Assembly: GCA_000961655.1 (NCBI GenBank)
Contig: LADR01000038.1
Coordinates: 1-64,000, forward strand
Length of the DNA: 64,000 nucleotides
DNA from: Desulfatitalea sp. BRH_c12
Lineage (GTDB): Bacteria > Desulfobacterota > Desulfobacteria > Desulfobacterales > Desulfosarcinaceae
Direction: 5' to 3'
Of the stretch, positions 28,896 through 37,824 are shown piece by piece (positions within the stretch are counted from its first letter, which is position 1; each line of letters opens with the position of its first letter). The notes under the pieces were generated by a model. That model did no database searches. It had not been told where the DNA came from and worked only from the letters and a program-made list of their open reading frames with translations. Both the position numbers and the translations under genes were made by a program.

Positions 28896-29981
28896 TTAGG
28901 CGCTTGGATAGTGCCCTACGGCGCGTTCGGCAGCACTGAGGGCGCCTTCGAGATAACCGCCCTGTTGGTCGGCGGTCTCCGTGCCGGCAAAATGGAGGGT
29001 GCCCTCCCAAATGGCGGCTTGGCCATTCGGGGGATGGTAGAGAGGGTGCGCATACATGGGCGCCTGATCATATTCGGTGGCGGTAAAGCATTCGCGGGCC
29101 CAATCTTGATAAAAAAAGGCCGTTGGCTGGGCCGCCGGTTCACCGAAGAGAACACCCATCTGCGCCAACAGCGCCGCACTGAGATCGCGATGCTGGTTGC
29201 GCTGGACCGCTGGAATGCCAATAAAGCCGGTCAGCCCATAAGGGCCCTGGCCGTTGTTGGACCCGTCGTGGATCTCTCCCAACGGGCCGCGCTCGCTGTA
29301 TGCCTGGCCCGACAAGCCGGTCAGCCGCCAGAAAGGGGTTTCATAAAAGGCACAGAATTTGGCCTGACCCGCCATCCATGTGCCCATTTTCAGCATCGCC
29401 TGGGTTAAAGCGTGAGACAGTTCAGGGGTAAAGAGAATCGTGGCGGCGGCAAGGCGCGGCGGCAGCGCGAGAATCACCTTTTTGGCCCGAAACCTGGCCC
29501 AGGGCGACCGCTCCAGTTCGCCGACCGTAATCAGCGCACCATTGTTTTCCCGTTCGATCTGACAAACCGGGTGATTCAGGCGGACGGCGTGATCGGGTAA
29601 ACCCCTATACAGTTTTGTAATCAGTGCCATCATGCCGCCGGAAACCCGCCAGGATTGGGGTTCCATGGGATAGCCGCCTACGGTCTGGACGATGCCGTCG
29701 GACCGTTGGAAACGGCCCTTGCCCAACTCGAACTGGCGATACCCTTCAAGGCTCAGGGCATCGATAAGAACTGCCATTTTGGGATGTATCGCGGGCCAAA
29801 ACCAGGATGGCCCGAGATCTGCGAAAAAACCTCGATGCTCGGGGCTCAGGATTCTGCCGCCGATTCGTGCCCGGGCTTCAAGCACGACAAAAGATGTGCT
29901 TTTTTGGGATAGCAGATAGGCAGCATAGATACCGCTTAAACCGCCTCCGATGATCAGGGTGTCAACTGTTTCTGAAGTCAT
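28896..29981 (-). CDS. FAD-dependent amine oxidase-like protein
   Basis: A protein of 361 residues from ATG at 29981. The Rossmann FAD motif is TLIIGGGLSGIYAAYLL followed by VLEARARIGGRI, as in flavin amine oxidases. The C-terminal FAD-contact segment is LHFAGTETADQQGGYLEGA, again typical of monoamine oxidase. The protein is about 80 residues shorter than classical MAOs. No signal peptide is seen, so it is probably cytoplasmic. Its substrate is unknown. A longer frame to 30182 is open but unsupported. It converges on the SNF2 gene and is divergent from the radical SAM gene. Confidence 0.82.
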   Translation of the reverse strand: MTSETVDTLIIGGGLSGIYAAYLLSQKSTSFVVLEARARIGGRILSPEHRGFFADLGPSWFWPAIHPKMAVLIDALSLEGYRQFELGKGRFQRSDGIVQTVGGYPMEPQSWRVSGGMMALITKLYRGLPDHAVRLNHPVCQIERENNGALITVGELERSPWARFRAKKVILALPPRLAAATILFTPELSHALTQAMLKMGTWMAGQAKFCAFYETPFWRLTGLSGQAYSERGPLGEIHDGSNNGQGPYGLTGFIGIPAVQRNQHRDLSAALLAQMGVLFGEPAAQPTAFFYQDWARECFTATEYDQAPMYAHPLYHPPNGQAAIWEGTLHFAGTETADQQGGYLEGALSAAERAVGHYPSA

Positions 29982-30180
29982 GGCAATAAGATCCCTTGAT
30001 CGAGTCACGCGGCGCCCGATTCCGAAATGCGTTGCTGCGGTGTTGCTTACCGCATTGCACATTTCATAAAAAGAGAAAAGAAAAATGCCGTAAAACCAAC
30101 ATCCACCGTTCCTGCCGCGATTGTATCCCTGGCGCGTTTCTGTTATGGGGTCCTCTAATTTCTTAAAGGAGTCTGCCGCC

Positions 30181-31059
30181 ATGCGCTATGAAGGCACTGT
30201 GATCCGACCATTCAGCGAGGCCAACAGCTACTTGCTGCAATGCACCCTGGGCTGTTCTCACAATAAATGCACTTTTTGCGGGACATACAAGGACAAGCCC
30301 TTTCGTATCCGCCCGATGGCAGAGATCAAGGCCGATATCCGCATGGCCCGAGAGCACTATGGCGATTTGGAAAAAGCCTTTTTGTGCGACGGCGATGCCA
30401 TCGTTCTACCCACCCCAATGTTGCTGGATATTCTTCACGAACTGTATGCGGCCTTCCCGTCTTTACGGCATGTGGGCACCTATGTGGGCCCCCAAAGCTC
30501 GCTGGGCAAAAGCTTGGATGCGTTGACCACCCTTCGCGCCGCCGGGCTGACCAAGGCGTACCTGGGCGTTGAAACAGGGCACGACCAACTGCTCGAAGAG
30601 GTCCACAAAGGGGTGGATGCCGCAGGGATGCTGATGGCGGGCCAGCGCCTGGTCGCGGCGGGCATCAATTTGTCCGCCATGGTACTGCTGGGCATTGCCG
30701 GCAAAGGGCCGCGCTCCCATGCGCATGCGACAGCCACCGCAGAGATGGTCAATCGGATGAAACCGCACTATCTGGCGGCCTTGACTATTACACCGATCCC
30801 CCACACGCCGCTGTTCAGCCAGGTGCGCGCCGGAAAATTCGAACTGCTCGATCCGTTCGAGACGTTGGCCGAAATGCGGACGCTCTTTGAACACATCACC
30901 ATCGAAAACCTGAAATTTGTCGGCGTGCATGCCTCTAATTACCTGCCGATCAACGGGACCCTGCAGCGTGATAAAGCGCGCATGCTGGCCACGGTCGACG
31001 AAGTCCTTGAAACCAAAGACCGCACGCGCATGCGCAGTGAACGCATGCGTGGGCTTTAG
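30181..31059 (+). CDS. Radical SAM protein
   Basis: A protein of 292 residues from ATG at 30181 with AAAGGAG upstream. The cluster motif appears as GCSHNKCTFCGTYK, that is C-x4-C-x2-C rather than the textbook C-x3-C-x2-C; related Elp3/B12-type radical SAM families show this spacing. Core landmarks are FLCDGDAIVLPT, YVGPQSSL, YLGVETGHDQLLEEVHKG and LLGIAGKG. The protein probably has a 4Fe-4S cluster and cleaves SAM. The substrate cannot be told from sequence. The family commonly stands alone, as here. Confidence 0.85.
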   Translation: MRYEGTVIRPFSEANSYLLQCTLGCSHNKCTFCGTYKDKPFRIRPMAEIKADIRMAREHYGDLEKAFLCDGDAIVLPTPMLLDILHELYAAFPSLRHVGTYVGPQSSLGKSLDALTTLRAAGLTKAYLGVETGHDQLLEEVHKGVDAAGMLMAGQRLVAAGINLSAMVLLGIAGKGPRSHAHATATAEMVNRMKPHYLAALTITPIPHTPLFSQVRAGKFELLDPFETLAEMRTLFEHITIENLKFVGVHASNYLPINGTLQRDKARMLATVDEVLETKDRTRMRSERMRGL

Positions 31060-31112
31060 GCGCGGGCCCCCACCGGCCGGCGGCCTCAATCACCGCCACG
31101 GTAACTTCATTT

Positions 31113-31149
31113 CCACCGATAGGGCGAATATTTTTCGCCCATTCGGTGG
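31113..31149. repeat. Long imperfect palindrome / terminator-like hairpin
   Basis: CCACCGA (31113) pairs with TCGGTGG (31149) and the inner GGGCGAA with TTCGCCC around a TATTT loop. Only a 2-nt internal mismatch interrupts. It lies about 55 nt after the radical SAM stop and may terminate it. The inner GGGCGAA/TTCGCCC motif recurs at 32039-32058, so it may be a dispersed hairpin repeat. Confidence 0.6.
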
Positions 31150-31178
31150 CATCTACTCAATACCAATTTGTCTCCGGT

Positions 31179-31397
31179 TCAGTCATTCCATTTTTCAGGA
31201 CATGGTACTGATTGGACGTTATCATGTTTGTTCGACGGGCCTTTGCTTTCGAAGATCATTATATCGCCACATTTATTGCAAAAAAGCGTAGCGATGTTTT
31301 TTTCATCCAGGATGCACTCCTGGGGAAATTCCACCCGAAACACCGCTCCTTCTTTTTCAGCACACGTTTTGTTTTTACAAGCGTATATATAATTCAT
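31179..31397 (-). CDS. Small zinc-ribbon-like protein
   Basis: A 72-residue frame from ATG 31397, starting MNYIYACKNKTCAEKEG and containing LFCNKCGDIMIFESKG. Two Cys pairs (C-x4-C and C-x2-C) about 40 residues apart suggest a zinc ribbon. The middle segment FRVEFPQECILDEKNIA is compositionally protein-like. The ribosome-binding site is weak (AAAGGGAAAA). An upstream start at 31454 is possible. I cannot name a family. It sits alone in a gene-poor stretch. Confidence 0.5.
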   Translation of the reverse strand: MNYIYACKNKTCAEKEGAVFRVEFPQECILDEKNIATLFCNKCGDIMIFESKGPSNKHDNVQSVPCPEKWND

Positions 31398-31559
31398 GTA
31401 TTTTCCCTTTTGGGGGTGAGTCGTTCGCATCACCCCGGAAAGATTCTTTTTCATTTCAATGTAACCCTTCAAAGATAGGGTTACTTGTACCCATTGCAAA
31501 TGCCAGAATGCTGCTCACGGCCTTGTTCGTCAGTAACAAATCAAACGCGGGCGTCGGAA

Positions 31560-31768
31560 AAAGAGCGCCCTTGAGACGGAAACAAGAATATGGACAGCCG
31601 GTCACGATAGGTGAGGACGTCTGGGTGGGCGGTGGTGCGCTTATCCTCGCCGGGGTGAGCATCGGATCGCGCGCCATCATCGGCGCCGGCAGCGTGGTCA
31701 CCAGAGACCTGCCCGAACGCGTATTTGCAGCCGGCAATCCGTGTCGTGACATTCGGGATGTCCTTTGA
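31560..31768 (+). pseudogene. 3' remnant of a maltose/galactoside O-acetyltransferase gene
   Basis: The sequence encodes EYGQPVTIGEDVWVGGGALI, then GVSIGSRAIIGAGSVVTRDL and AAGNPCRDIRDVL. This is the last third of a left-handed beta-helix acetyltransferase of the Maa/LacA/NodL type (normally about 185-200 residues). The upstream two-thirds, including the catalytic His region, is absent. Unrelated sequence precedes it and there is no proper start. It is therefore a truncated gene relic. Confidence 0.75.
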
Positions 31769-32038
31769 TGAACAACGTCCGGTCGCTCCCACCCGCAGCC
31801 CATCGAAGAATCGAAGGTCGATGGTATCGACATTATTCCCCGTGTCTCCACTCGATCCCACGGATAGAATTTCATCCTTCAATTCCTGAAACCATGAAAG
31901 CCATTTCTTGCGTGATTCATCAAAGTTGACCGCATTGTAAGCGTTCATCCGGAGCAAGGTTTGAACTTATTTCATAATGCTTGGGTTGAAACGTCTAACC
32001 GGCACACAATCATTGCCGTGTCCTCTCGAGCACCGTAG

Positions 32039-32058
32039 GGGCGAAAAATTTTTCGCCC
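32039..32058. repeat. Perfect 20-bp palindrome
   Basis: GGGCGAAAAATTTTTCGCCC is a perfect self-complementary sequence preceded by GTAG and followed by TA. It shares the GGGCGAA/TTCGCCC arms with the hairpin at 31113-31149. Confidence 0.8.
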
Positions 32059-32206
32059 TATCCGCGCCTCCCCAATGGCGTTTTATCGAGAATGCGGCGG
32101 TCGCTTGTCTTTCAGCACTCTTTGGTCGGTGTCTCGTCTTGCCGAATTCAGGGATATGTGTAACCTTATGGCCTGTTCAACCGCATTGGCCTTCCTCGGA
32201 AACATA

Positions 32207-32248
32207 TACTGAATGGGGTGTATCATGTACTGAATGGGGTGTATCATG
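32207..32248. repeat. Two tandem copies of a 21-bp unit
   Basis: Two identical 21-bp units (TACTGAATGG at the start, GTATCATG at the end) lie head to tail at 32207-32227 and 32228-32248. As 21 is a multiple of three, the copies translate to the same heptapeptide, but no supported gene covers them. Confidence 0.85.
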
Positions 32249-32355
32249 GCGGCAGGGTCAACGAGAAAATCGAAGTCCAAAGCCAACGGCTTAGTGACCT
32301 ATTCCCTGATGCAATCATTTAACATCCAGAGTAGGGTCGAAGTGAGGATTTTCAT

Positions 32356-32808
32356 TTGCTGCACATCTTCGTAGATGCCGATGCATGTCCGGTCAAACAG
32401 GAAGTGTACCGGGTTGCAAGCCGATATTGCCTTGATGTCACCTTGGTGGCCAACGCCCGGATGTCCGTTCCGGATGAACGCTGGATTACGTTGGAGGTTG
32501 TGTCAGAAGGATTCGACGCGGCGGATGATTGGATCGTCGAACATGTGCAAACGGATGACATTGTGGTCACGGCTGATATTGTGCTTGCGAGCCGCTGTCT
32601 GAGTAAAGGGGCCAGAATACTTGGGCCCACCGGCAAGCCGTTCACGGAAGACAACATCGGTGGGTCCTTGGCCGTTCGGGATTTGCTGTCGGAACTGCGC
32701 GGCGCAGGAGAAATAACCGGCGGGCCGCCGCCCCTGCAAAAGCGTGATCGATCCCGTTTTCTTCAAAAGCTTGACGAAGTGATTCAAGCCGTCAAACGGC
32801 AGCAGTAG
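32356..32808 (+). CDS. YaiI/YqxD family (UPF0178) protein
   Basis: A protein of 150 residues from TTG at 32356 with GTGAGG upstream. It starts MLHIFVDADACPVKQEVYRVA, the family's hallmark PIN-like acidic motif. VVSEGFDAADDWIVEH, VVTADIVLASRCL and GPTGKPFTEDNIGGSLAVRDL also match. The family is a predicted NYN/PIN-type nuclease fold with unknown substrate. The length is normal. It is a conserved single-gene unit, and nothing in the context informs function. Confidence 0.9.
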   Translation: MLHIFVDADACPVKQEVYRVASRYCLDVTLVANARMSVPDERWITLEVVSEGFDAADDWIVEHVQTDDIVVTADIVLASRCLSKGARILGPTGKPFTEDNIGGSLAVRDLLSELRGAGEITGGPPPLQKRDRSRFLQKLDEVIQAVKRQQ

Positions 32809-33015
32809 TTGAATTGCCAGGCATAAGACGCGCTGGCCCGCCCTCATTCAAATCATGCGCAGCGTTACCCGTAGGGCCGACCTTGTGTTCGCCCGGTGCG
32901 TGCGTGCCGTTCTGAATATATTTGATCTGCCCATGTGAATTGATTATAAACATTCAGGTGTTTATGAAGAATTCACGTATTGAGGGGTTTCGAAGCATTT
33001 TATCACACATCTACC

Positions 33016-34152
33016 ATGAATGGATCCGTTATGCAGCGTCAGAGTATCAATAAATTCATTCTGATTATTATGGTTTTATTTATATCCGCGATTTTTCTGG
33101 CCATGATCCGTCCTTTTCTGATGGCCTTGCTGCTGGCCGGCATTTTTTCTTCCATGGCCCAGCCTATCTTCCGCCGACTGACGCGAGGCTTGGGCCGGCG
33201 CCCCAGGGCCGCATCTCTGGTCACGCTGCTGCTGTTCTGTCTGGTGGTGTTGCTGCCTTTGTCTGCCCTGGTAGGGGTCATCACGGCCCAGGCCGTCAAA
33301 GTGGGGCAATCGGTGACCCCCTGGGTGCAGCAGCAGATCGCGCAGCCCGGGTTGATCTACAACTATCTGAAAGCGTTGCCCTATTACGAGCAGATCGTTC
33401 CGCATCGCGAGGAAATATTTCAGAAAGCGGGCGAGCTGGCCAGCAATATCAGTCTGTTTCTGATCGACAGTCTTTCGGCCGGCGCGATCGGCACTGTGAA
33501 TTTCTTTTTCATGTTTTTTATCTTTCTTTACACCGGCTATTTCTTTTTGATCGAAGGGGGCATTCTGCTGGAACGCATTCTCTACTATCTGCCGTTGGAA
33601 GACAAGGATGAAAGCCGCCTTTTGGAAAGATTCACCTCCGTGACGCGCGCGACCTTAAAAGGGACGGCGGTGATCGGTCTGCTGCAGGGCGGTCTGGCCG
33701 GCTTGGCGTTCGCCATCGTGGGCATTGATGCCGCTGTTTTCTGGGGAACGGTCATGGTTGTTTTATCGATCATTCCCGGCATCGGCTCGGCCCTTATTTG
33801 GGTGCCTGCCGCCATCATCCTTGCTGCCGGTGGCAGTTATCTTAAAGCGATCGGTCTGACCGTTTTCTGTGGGTTGGTGGTCGGCAGTTTGGACAATGTG
33901 CTGCGTCCGCGCCTGGTGGGCAAAGATACCCAGATGCACGATTTGTTGATTTTTCTGGGGACCTTGGGCGGACTTGCGTTTTTCGGGATTATCGGATTTG
34001 TCATCGGACCGATTATCGCCGCACTATTCGTAACCGTTTGGGAGATTTACGGTGAAGTGTTCAAAGATATCCTGCCGACCGTACGACGGCGAACTGTTCA
34101 AAAAGCGCCGGTTGAACAGGAGTCTATCAAGGATGACCTTTCTTCCCAGTAG
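33016..34152 (+). CDS. AI-2E family (PerM/YdiK-like) membrane protein
   Basis: A protein of 378 residues if ATG 33016 is used (33031 is an alternative; neither has a clear ribosome-binding site). About seven or eight transmembrane segments occur, two at the N-terminus and a cluster after residue 200. Family signatures are VVLSIIPGIGSALIWVPAAII and LDNVLRPRLVGK, with a following FLGTLGGLAFFGIIGFVIGP. Members have been linked to autoinducer-2 or ion export. The function here is unknown. It is monocistronic. Confidence 0.88.
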   Translation: MNGSVMQRQSINKFILIIMVLFISAIFLAMIRPFLMALLLAGIFSSMAQPIFRRLTRGLGRRPRAASLVTLLLFCLVVLLPLSALVGVITAQAVKVGQSVTPWVQQQIAQPGLIYNYLKALPYYEQIVPHREEIFQKAGELASNISLFLIDSLSAGAIGTVNFFFMFFIFLYTGYFFLIEGGILLERILYYLPLEDKDESRLLERFTSVTRATLKGTAVIGLLQGGLAGLAFAIVGIDAAVFWGTVMVVLSIIPGIGSALIWVPAAIILAAGGSYLKAIGLTVFCGLVVGSLDNVLRPRLVGKDTQMHDLLIFLGTLGGLAFFGIIGFVIGPIIAALFVTVWEIYGEVFKDILPTVRRRTVQKAPVEQESIKDDLSSQ

Positions 34153-34263
34153 GTATTATCCATCGAAATGGGTTATGGCCTTACGCTCTGTTGAAAGCTG
34201 CGCCTGAGGCCGCCATTGGCGAACGCTATGCCTGGCGCGCGGATTCTTGTTTTCCAAAGCCTG

Positions 34264-34470
34264 TTAATCTGCGGCGTCGTTTTTCATCAGCAGGCAGACC
34301 GGCCAGAGTGCCACCACCAAGAAAAAAAGAAACTCGCGAATGTCGCCATAGGAGATGAACAGCGAAAAGCGTTCCATCCTGCCAGCCAAAACCCTGGTAT
34401 CGGTGACCGCATAGATGACAAGGCCGATTAGAAGATAAGTGACGATCAGAACGATGACGATGGTACCCAT
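34264..34470 (-). CDS. Small two-helix membrane protein
   Basis: A 68-residue frame from ATG 34470 with AGGGGTGATC upstream. It has two hydrophobic helices (MGTIVIVLIVTYLLIGLVIY and FLFFLVVALWPVCLLM, roughly residues 1-20 and 45-60). It ends in a polar tail. I do not recognise the family. It lies upstream of nothing obviously related, being followed at a distance by the 3' end of the AI-2E gene on the other strand. Confidence 0.5.
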   Translation of the reverse strand: MGTIVIVLIVTYLLIGLVIYAVTDTRVLAGRMERFSLFISYGDIREFLFFLVVALWPVCLLMKNDAAD

Positions 34471-34523
34471 AAGATCACCCCTGCGCAATTTTTCTTTAAC
34501 CCGTCACGCATATTCTCGCCGAT

Positions 34524-35990
34524 TTACTGCTGTGATAGAATTTTAGCGACCCGTTCGCCATACTGCGCCAAGGCCATCATCGCGCGGACAGCCCTTTCCG
34601 GCGTCGGGATCACCGGAATGCCGTGGTCCAGGAGTTTTCGGATGATAGGCATCTCGGTGCTCTGATAGGTGAAGCCGATGATCGGCTTGTGGTGAGCGTC
34701 CGCCATGGATGCGGCATTGGCGGCCAGATCATCGGCAATGGCGTCAGTGAGTTTAGCCAGTTCGTCGTCCGAAAGCCCCTGGTTTTCCATCATGCGCTGC
34801 ATGTTCTTGGGTGGCACAAAGCAGTAAACCAGCAAACCGTCAACCTCGGGCGCTTCGAGCAGCACGCCCGGTATGCGCCTGAAGTAATCCAGCGGATCCC
34901 GGCTGAAGGTCAGATCGACCGGGTTGTTCACGCTGCCGGTTTGCGGCACCATGGATTTGAGTTTCGCCAGGGTTCGCGGTGCGAAGGGCGTAAGTTCCAG
35001 ATGGTTGCGGCTGGCGGCATCCGCCGCTGCGGCGCCGGGACCGCCGGAGTGGGTCAGCACAGCGATGTGGCGACCCTGGGGCACGGCGCAGCGGCCCAGT
35101 ACCCAGCAGAAATCGAACAGTTCGGTCAGGGATGCGGCGCGGATCACGCCGCTTTGGCGGAGGACCCCATCGTACAATTGATCCGGCCCGGCCATGGCAC
35201 CCGTGTGTGAAAAAGCGGCGCGCCGTCCGGCTTCCGAGCCGCCGGCATAGTAGGCCACGATCGGTTTGTGCGGCACAATGCGGCGGGCGGTTTCGATAAA
35301 CGCCCGGCCGCGCCGGATCGACTCGATGTACAGGCCGATGACCTTTGTGTGGGGGCACGCGGCCAGATACTCCATGCACTCAACGATATCGACCACGGCT
35401 TCGTTGCCCACGCTGATGCCGGTCGAAAAGCCGATCCGGTATTGCTCCAGGTAGTGAAACATCTGAGTCAACAGGCTGCCGCTTTGGGAGGCCAGGCCGA
35501 TGTGCCCCGGGCGGCCCTCGAAGGCGGCGAAAGTGACATTGAAGAGGTGGTGCGGATTGACCACGCCCAGACAGTTCGGGCCGACTAACCGGATATCGTA
35601 GCGTTTGGCGACTGCTACCAGTTCGCGTTCCAGCGCAGTGCCCGCGCCGCCGACTTCGTTGAAGCCGCCGGAAACCACAATGGCGTGCCGGATGCCCTTT
35701 TTGCCACAGGCTTCCAGGGTCTGGGTCACGATTGCCGTGGGCAGTACGAGGACGGCCAGATCGGGTACTTCCGGCAGATCGGTCACGCTACGGAAGGCAG
35801 GTAAGCCCAACACGGTTTGTTCGCTGGGATGGATGGGATATATCTTGCCCTTGAAACCGAGTGATTGGACCGAATGCAGTTGATTGGTCCCCATGGCGCT
35901 GAAGCGGTTGGAGGCGCCGAAGAACGCGATGCTGCGCGGATTGATGAGCGGGTACAGAGGGTGTTGTTCAAAAGGCGTTGTCGTGGTCAT
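34524..35990 (-). CDS. ADP-forming acyl-CoA synthetase, alpha-type subunit
   Basis: A protein of 488 residues from ATG 35990 (GGAA upstream). The CoA-binding Rossmann domain begins INPRSIAFFGASNRFSAMGTN. A succinyl-CoA ligase-like domain has VGPNCLGVVNP and GLASQSGSLLTQM. The phosphorylated active-site His is visible in AAFSHTGAMAGPDQLY. The usual enzyme converts acyl-CoA, ADP and phosphate to acid, CoA and ATP (or the reverse). The beta-type ATP-grasp subunit is the next upstream gene (36073-36750). Substrate preference is unknown. It may serve energy conservation from acyl-CoA or activation of aromatic or short-chain acids. Confidence 0.88.
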   Translation of the reverse strand: MTTTTPFEQHPLYPLINPRSIAFFGASNRFSAMGTNQLHSVQSLGFKGKIYPIHPSEQTVLGLPAFRSVTDLPEVPDLAVLVLPTAIVTQTLEACGKKGIRHAIVVSGGFNEVGGAGTALERELVAVAKRYDIRLVGPNCLGVVNPHHLFNVTFAAFEGRPGHIGLASQSGSLLTQMFHYLEQYRIGFSTGISVGNEAVVDIVECMEYLAACPHTKVIGLYIESIRRGRAFIETARRIVPHKPIVAYYAGGSEAGRRAAFSHTGAMAGPDQLYDGVLRQSGVIRAASLTELFDFCWVLGRCAVPQGRHIAVLTHSGGPGAAAADAASRNHLELTPFAPRTLAKLKSMVPQTGSVNNPVDLTFSRDPLDYFRRIPGVLLEAPEVDGLLVYCFVPPKNMQRMMENQGLSDDELAKLTDAIADDLAANAASMADAHHKPIIGFTYQSTEMPIIRKLLDHGIPVIPTPERAVRAMMALAQYGERVAKILSQQ

Positions 35991-36072
35991 AATGGGTTCC
36001 ATTTGCCCGTGGGGCGCGTTAGTCCGTCAGGCCGAAATCCGCCGGGTGTGCTTGGCACAGGGGTAAGCGCGG

Positions 36073-36750
36073 CTAAGTCAAGACGATCAGGGCATCGACC
36101 GCCTTGATGCGTCCGTCGGGGGCGATGATGATCGGGTTGATATCGATTTCGGCGACCTGCGCATGGTCGATGCCGATGCGACCTATCGCCACAAGGGTAT
36201 CGGCCAGCGCGTGCCGGTCGGCGGCCGCTTGACCGCGGAAACATCCGAGAAGGGCTTGCGCGCGCAATTCGGCCATCATGTCCAGGGCTTCTATCCGGTC
36301 AAAAGGCGCCACGCGAAAGACGACGTCCTTGAGAGCCTCGGTCAGCACACCACCCAGGCCAAGCATCACACAGGGGCCGAACTGCGGATCGCGGGTAAGC
36401 CCCACAACCAACTCGCGCGGGCCCGAGACCATCTCCTGGATCAACACGCCTTCAAGGGGCGCGCCGACCGACGCGACGATGCGATCATAGGCTTTTTGCA
36501 AAGCGGTTTCATCCTGGATGCCTATTGCAACAGCACCCGCTTCACTTTTATGCATCAGTTCGGCGGCGCAGGCCTTGGCAACTACCGGATAACCGATGGT
36601 TTGCGCGGCGGCCAATGCCTCCGCCCGGGTTTGGACCAGGATTTCGCGGGTGATCGAAATGCCGTAGCTTTCGAGCACCTGTTTGGCCGTGTATTCCGAA
36701 AGTGCTTTGGCACCATTTGTGGCAGCCACTCGGATCAAATCATTCATCAT
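36073..36750 (-). CDS. ADP-forming acyl-CoA synthetase, beta-type (ATP-grasp) subunit
   Basis: An ATP-grasp_5 protein of 225 residues. Characteristic parts are LSEYTAKQVLESYGISITRE, GYPVVAKACAAELMHKSEAG, GVLIQEMVSGPRELVVGLTRDPQFGP (in parts) and the C-terminal AEIDINPIIIAP. It partners the alpha-type subunit, whose gene follows after an 82-nt gap in the same direction. Together they give the two-subunit form of the enzyme found in archaea and some anaerobic bacteria. All ATP-grasp landmarks are present. Confidence 0.88.
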   Translation of the reverse strand: MMNDLIRVAATNGAKALSEYTAKQVLESYGISITREILVQTRAEALAAAQTIGYPVVAKACAAELMHKSEAGAVAIGIQDETALQKAYDRIVASVGAPLEGVLIQEMVSGPRELVVGLTRDPQFGPCVMLGLGGVLTEALKDVVFRVAPFDRIEALDMMAELRAQALLGCFRGQAAADRHALADTLVAIGRIGIDHAQVAEIDINPIIIAPDGRIKAVDALIVLT

Positions 36751-37029
36751 GTGTGTCCCGTCAAGCCATGTGGTCAGTAATAAGAGTCAGAGCAAATCGG
36801 CAGCCGGCCGGATCGCATCGTGAACGGGGTCGTGATGGATGCTCCTGAACGCCCGCTCAGAAAAATAGAAGAAATAACGGATGCGAACCAGCCTGTCAAC
36901 AATGATAGGTGTTGGCCCTAAAGTAACCGCATTTGCGTATGGGCCTCATTTCGAAATGGAACATCGTTCTTCAGGGAAACCGCATTTGCAGCATTTGATT
37001 TGTCGGCCAATGCATTATATTAGAGGCTC

Positions 37030-37800
37030 ATGAAACAGAACGACGACATTTACGGAAAACTCGAGCAGTGGTTCCTGGCTCATATCGCGTCATTGAATTG
37101 TTCAAACGGCGGTTGTCGGCAGGCTTTCGATCTCAAGCGCATCCACTCCTTGAAGGTGGCTGAAGAAATCACGGCCATCGGCCGTGGCCTGAACCTCGCT
37201 CCGAACGATCTGTTCCTGGCCAAAAGCATCGGTCTGCTGCACGATGTGGGGCGTTTTGAACAGTTTAAAACTTACGGCACGTTCAACGATTTCGCCTCGA
37301 TCGATCATGGCGATTTGGGCGAACGTACGATCGCGGCCAACGGCCTTCTGGAAGATTTCAGTCCGGCGCGGCGCGACATTATCCGCAAAGCAATCCGCTA
37401 CCACAACAAAATGATGCTTCCAACCGATGAAAGCGAAGCGGTTTTGTTCTATACCAGGCTGATTCGGGATGCCGACAAGTTGGATATTTACCGCGTCGTC
37501 TCCGGACGCGCGGATGTGCCCGGAACGTTACCGAATCAGGACACCATTGCGGATTCCCTTCTCGATGATTTGCTGGCTGGCAAAAAGGTCAGCTACGAAC
37601 ACTTGAACAGCAGCGCCGAAATGCGGCTCATGCAGATCAGTTGGGTTTTCGACATCAATTTTGAACCGACCTCGCGCTTGGTCCAGGAACGCAACTATCT
37701 TGAAACCCTCGCCAGGATGCTGCCGGCGTCTGATCGGATCGCCGCCTTTGTCCACAAAGCGTGCACCCACCTCCGATCACAAACGTCATCGGCGGGCTGA
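37030..37800 (+). CDS. HD-domain metal-dependent phosphohydrolase
   Basis: A protein of 256 residues. The HD motif is in SIGLLHDVGRFEQFKTYGTF (about 68-87), preceded by the first metal His in RIHSLKVAEEI and followed by the second in AIRYHNK and RDADKLDIYRV. The set is a complete H...HD...D arrangement for a hydrolase of nucleotides or phosphoesters. An N-terminal helical stretch has a Cys pair (NCSNGGC). No fused sensor domain is present. The substrate is unknown. It is monocistronic. Confidence 0.82.
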   Translation: MKQNDDIYGKLEQWFLAHIASLNCSNGGCRQAFDLKRIHSLKVAEEITAIGRGLNLAPNDLFLAKSIGLLHDVGRFEQFKTYGTFNDFASIDHGDLGERTIAANGLLEDFSPARRDIIRKAIRYHNKMMLPTDESEAVLFYTRLIRDADKLDIYRVVSGRADVPGTLPNQDTIADSLLDDLLAGKKVSYEHLNSSAEMRLMQISWVFDINFEPTSRLVQERNYLETLARMLPASDRIAAFVHKACTHLRSQTSSAG

Positions 37801-37824
37801 CCGGCACCGCTGCGTCTGAGATTT

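Larger units (their letters stand above)
31769..32355. other. Gene-poor stretch with relic frames
   Basis: A minus-strand frame near 31770-31957 (MNAYNAVNFDESRKKWLSWF...) looks protein-like for about 60 codons but then runs into the acetyltransferase remnant. It is probably a relic. The stretch also holds a 20-bp palindrome and a tandem repeat (listed separately). A 43-codon plus-strand frame from 32246 rich in Ser/Lys is not convincing. Confidence 0.35.

Noticed and set aside
32207-32248. CRISPR-like array
   Set aside because: Two directly abutting 21-bp copies with no spacers; a simple tandem duplication.
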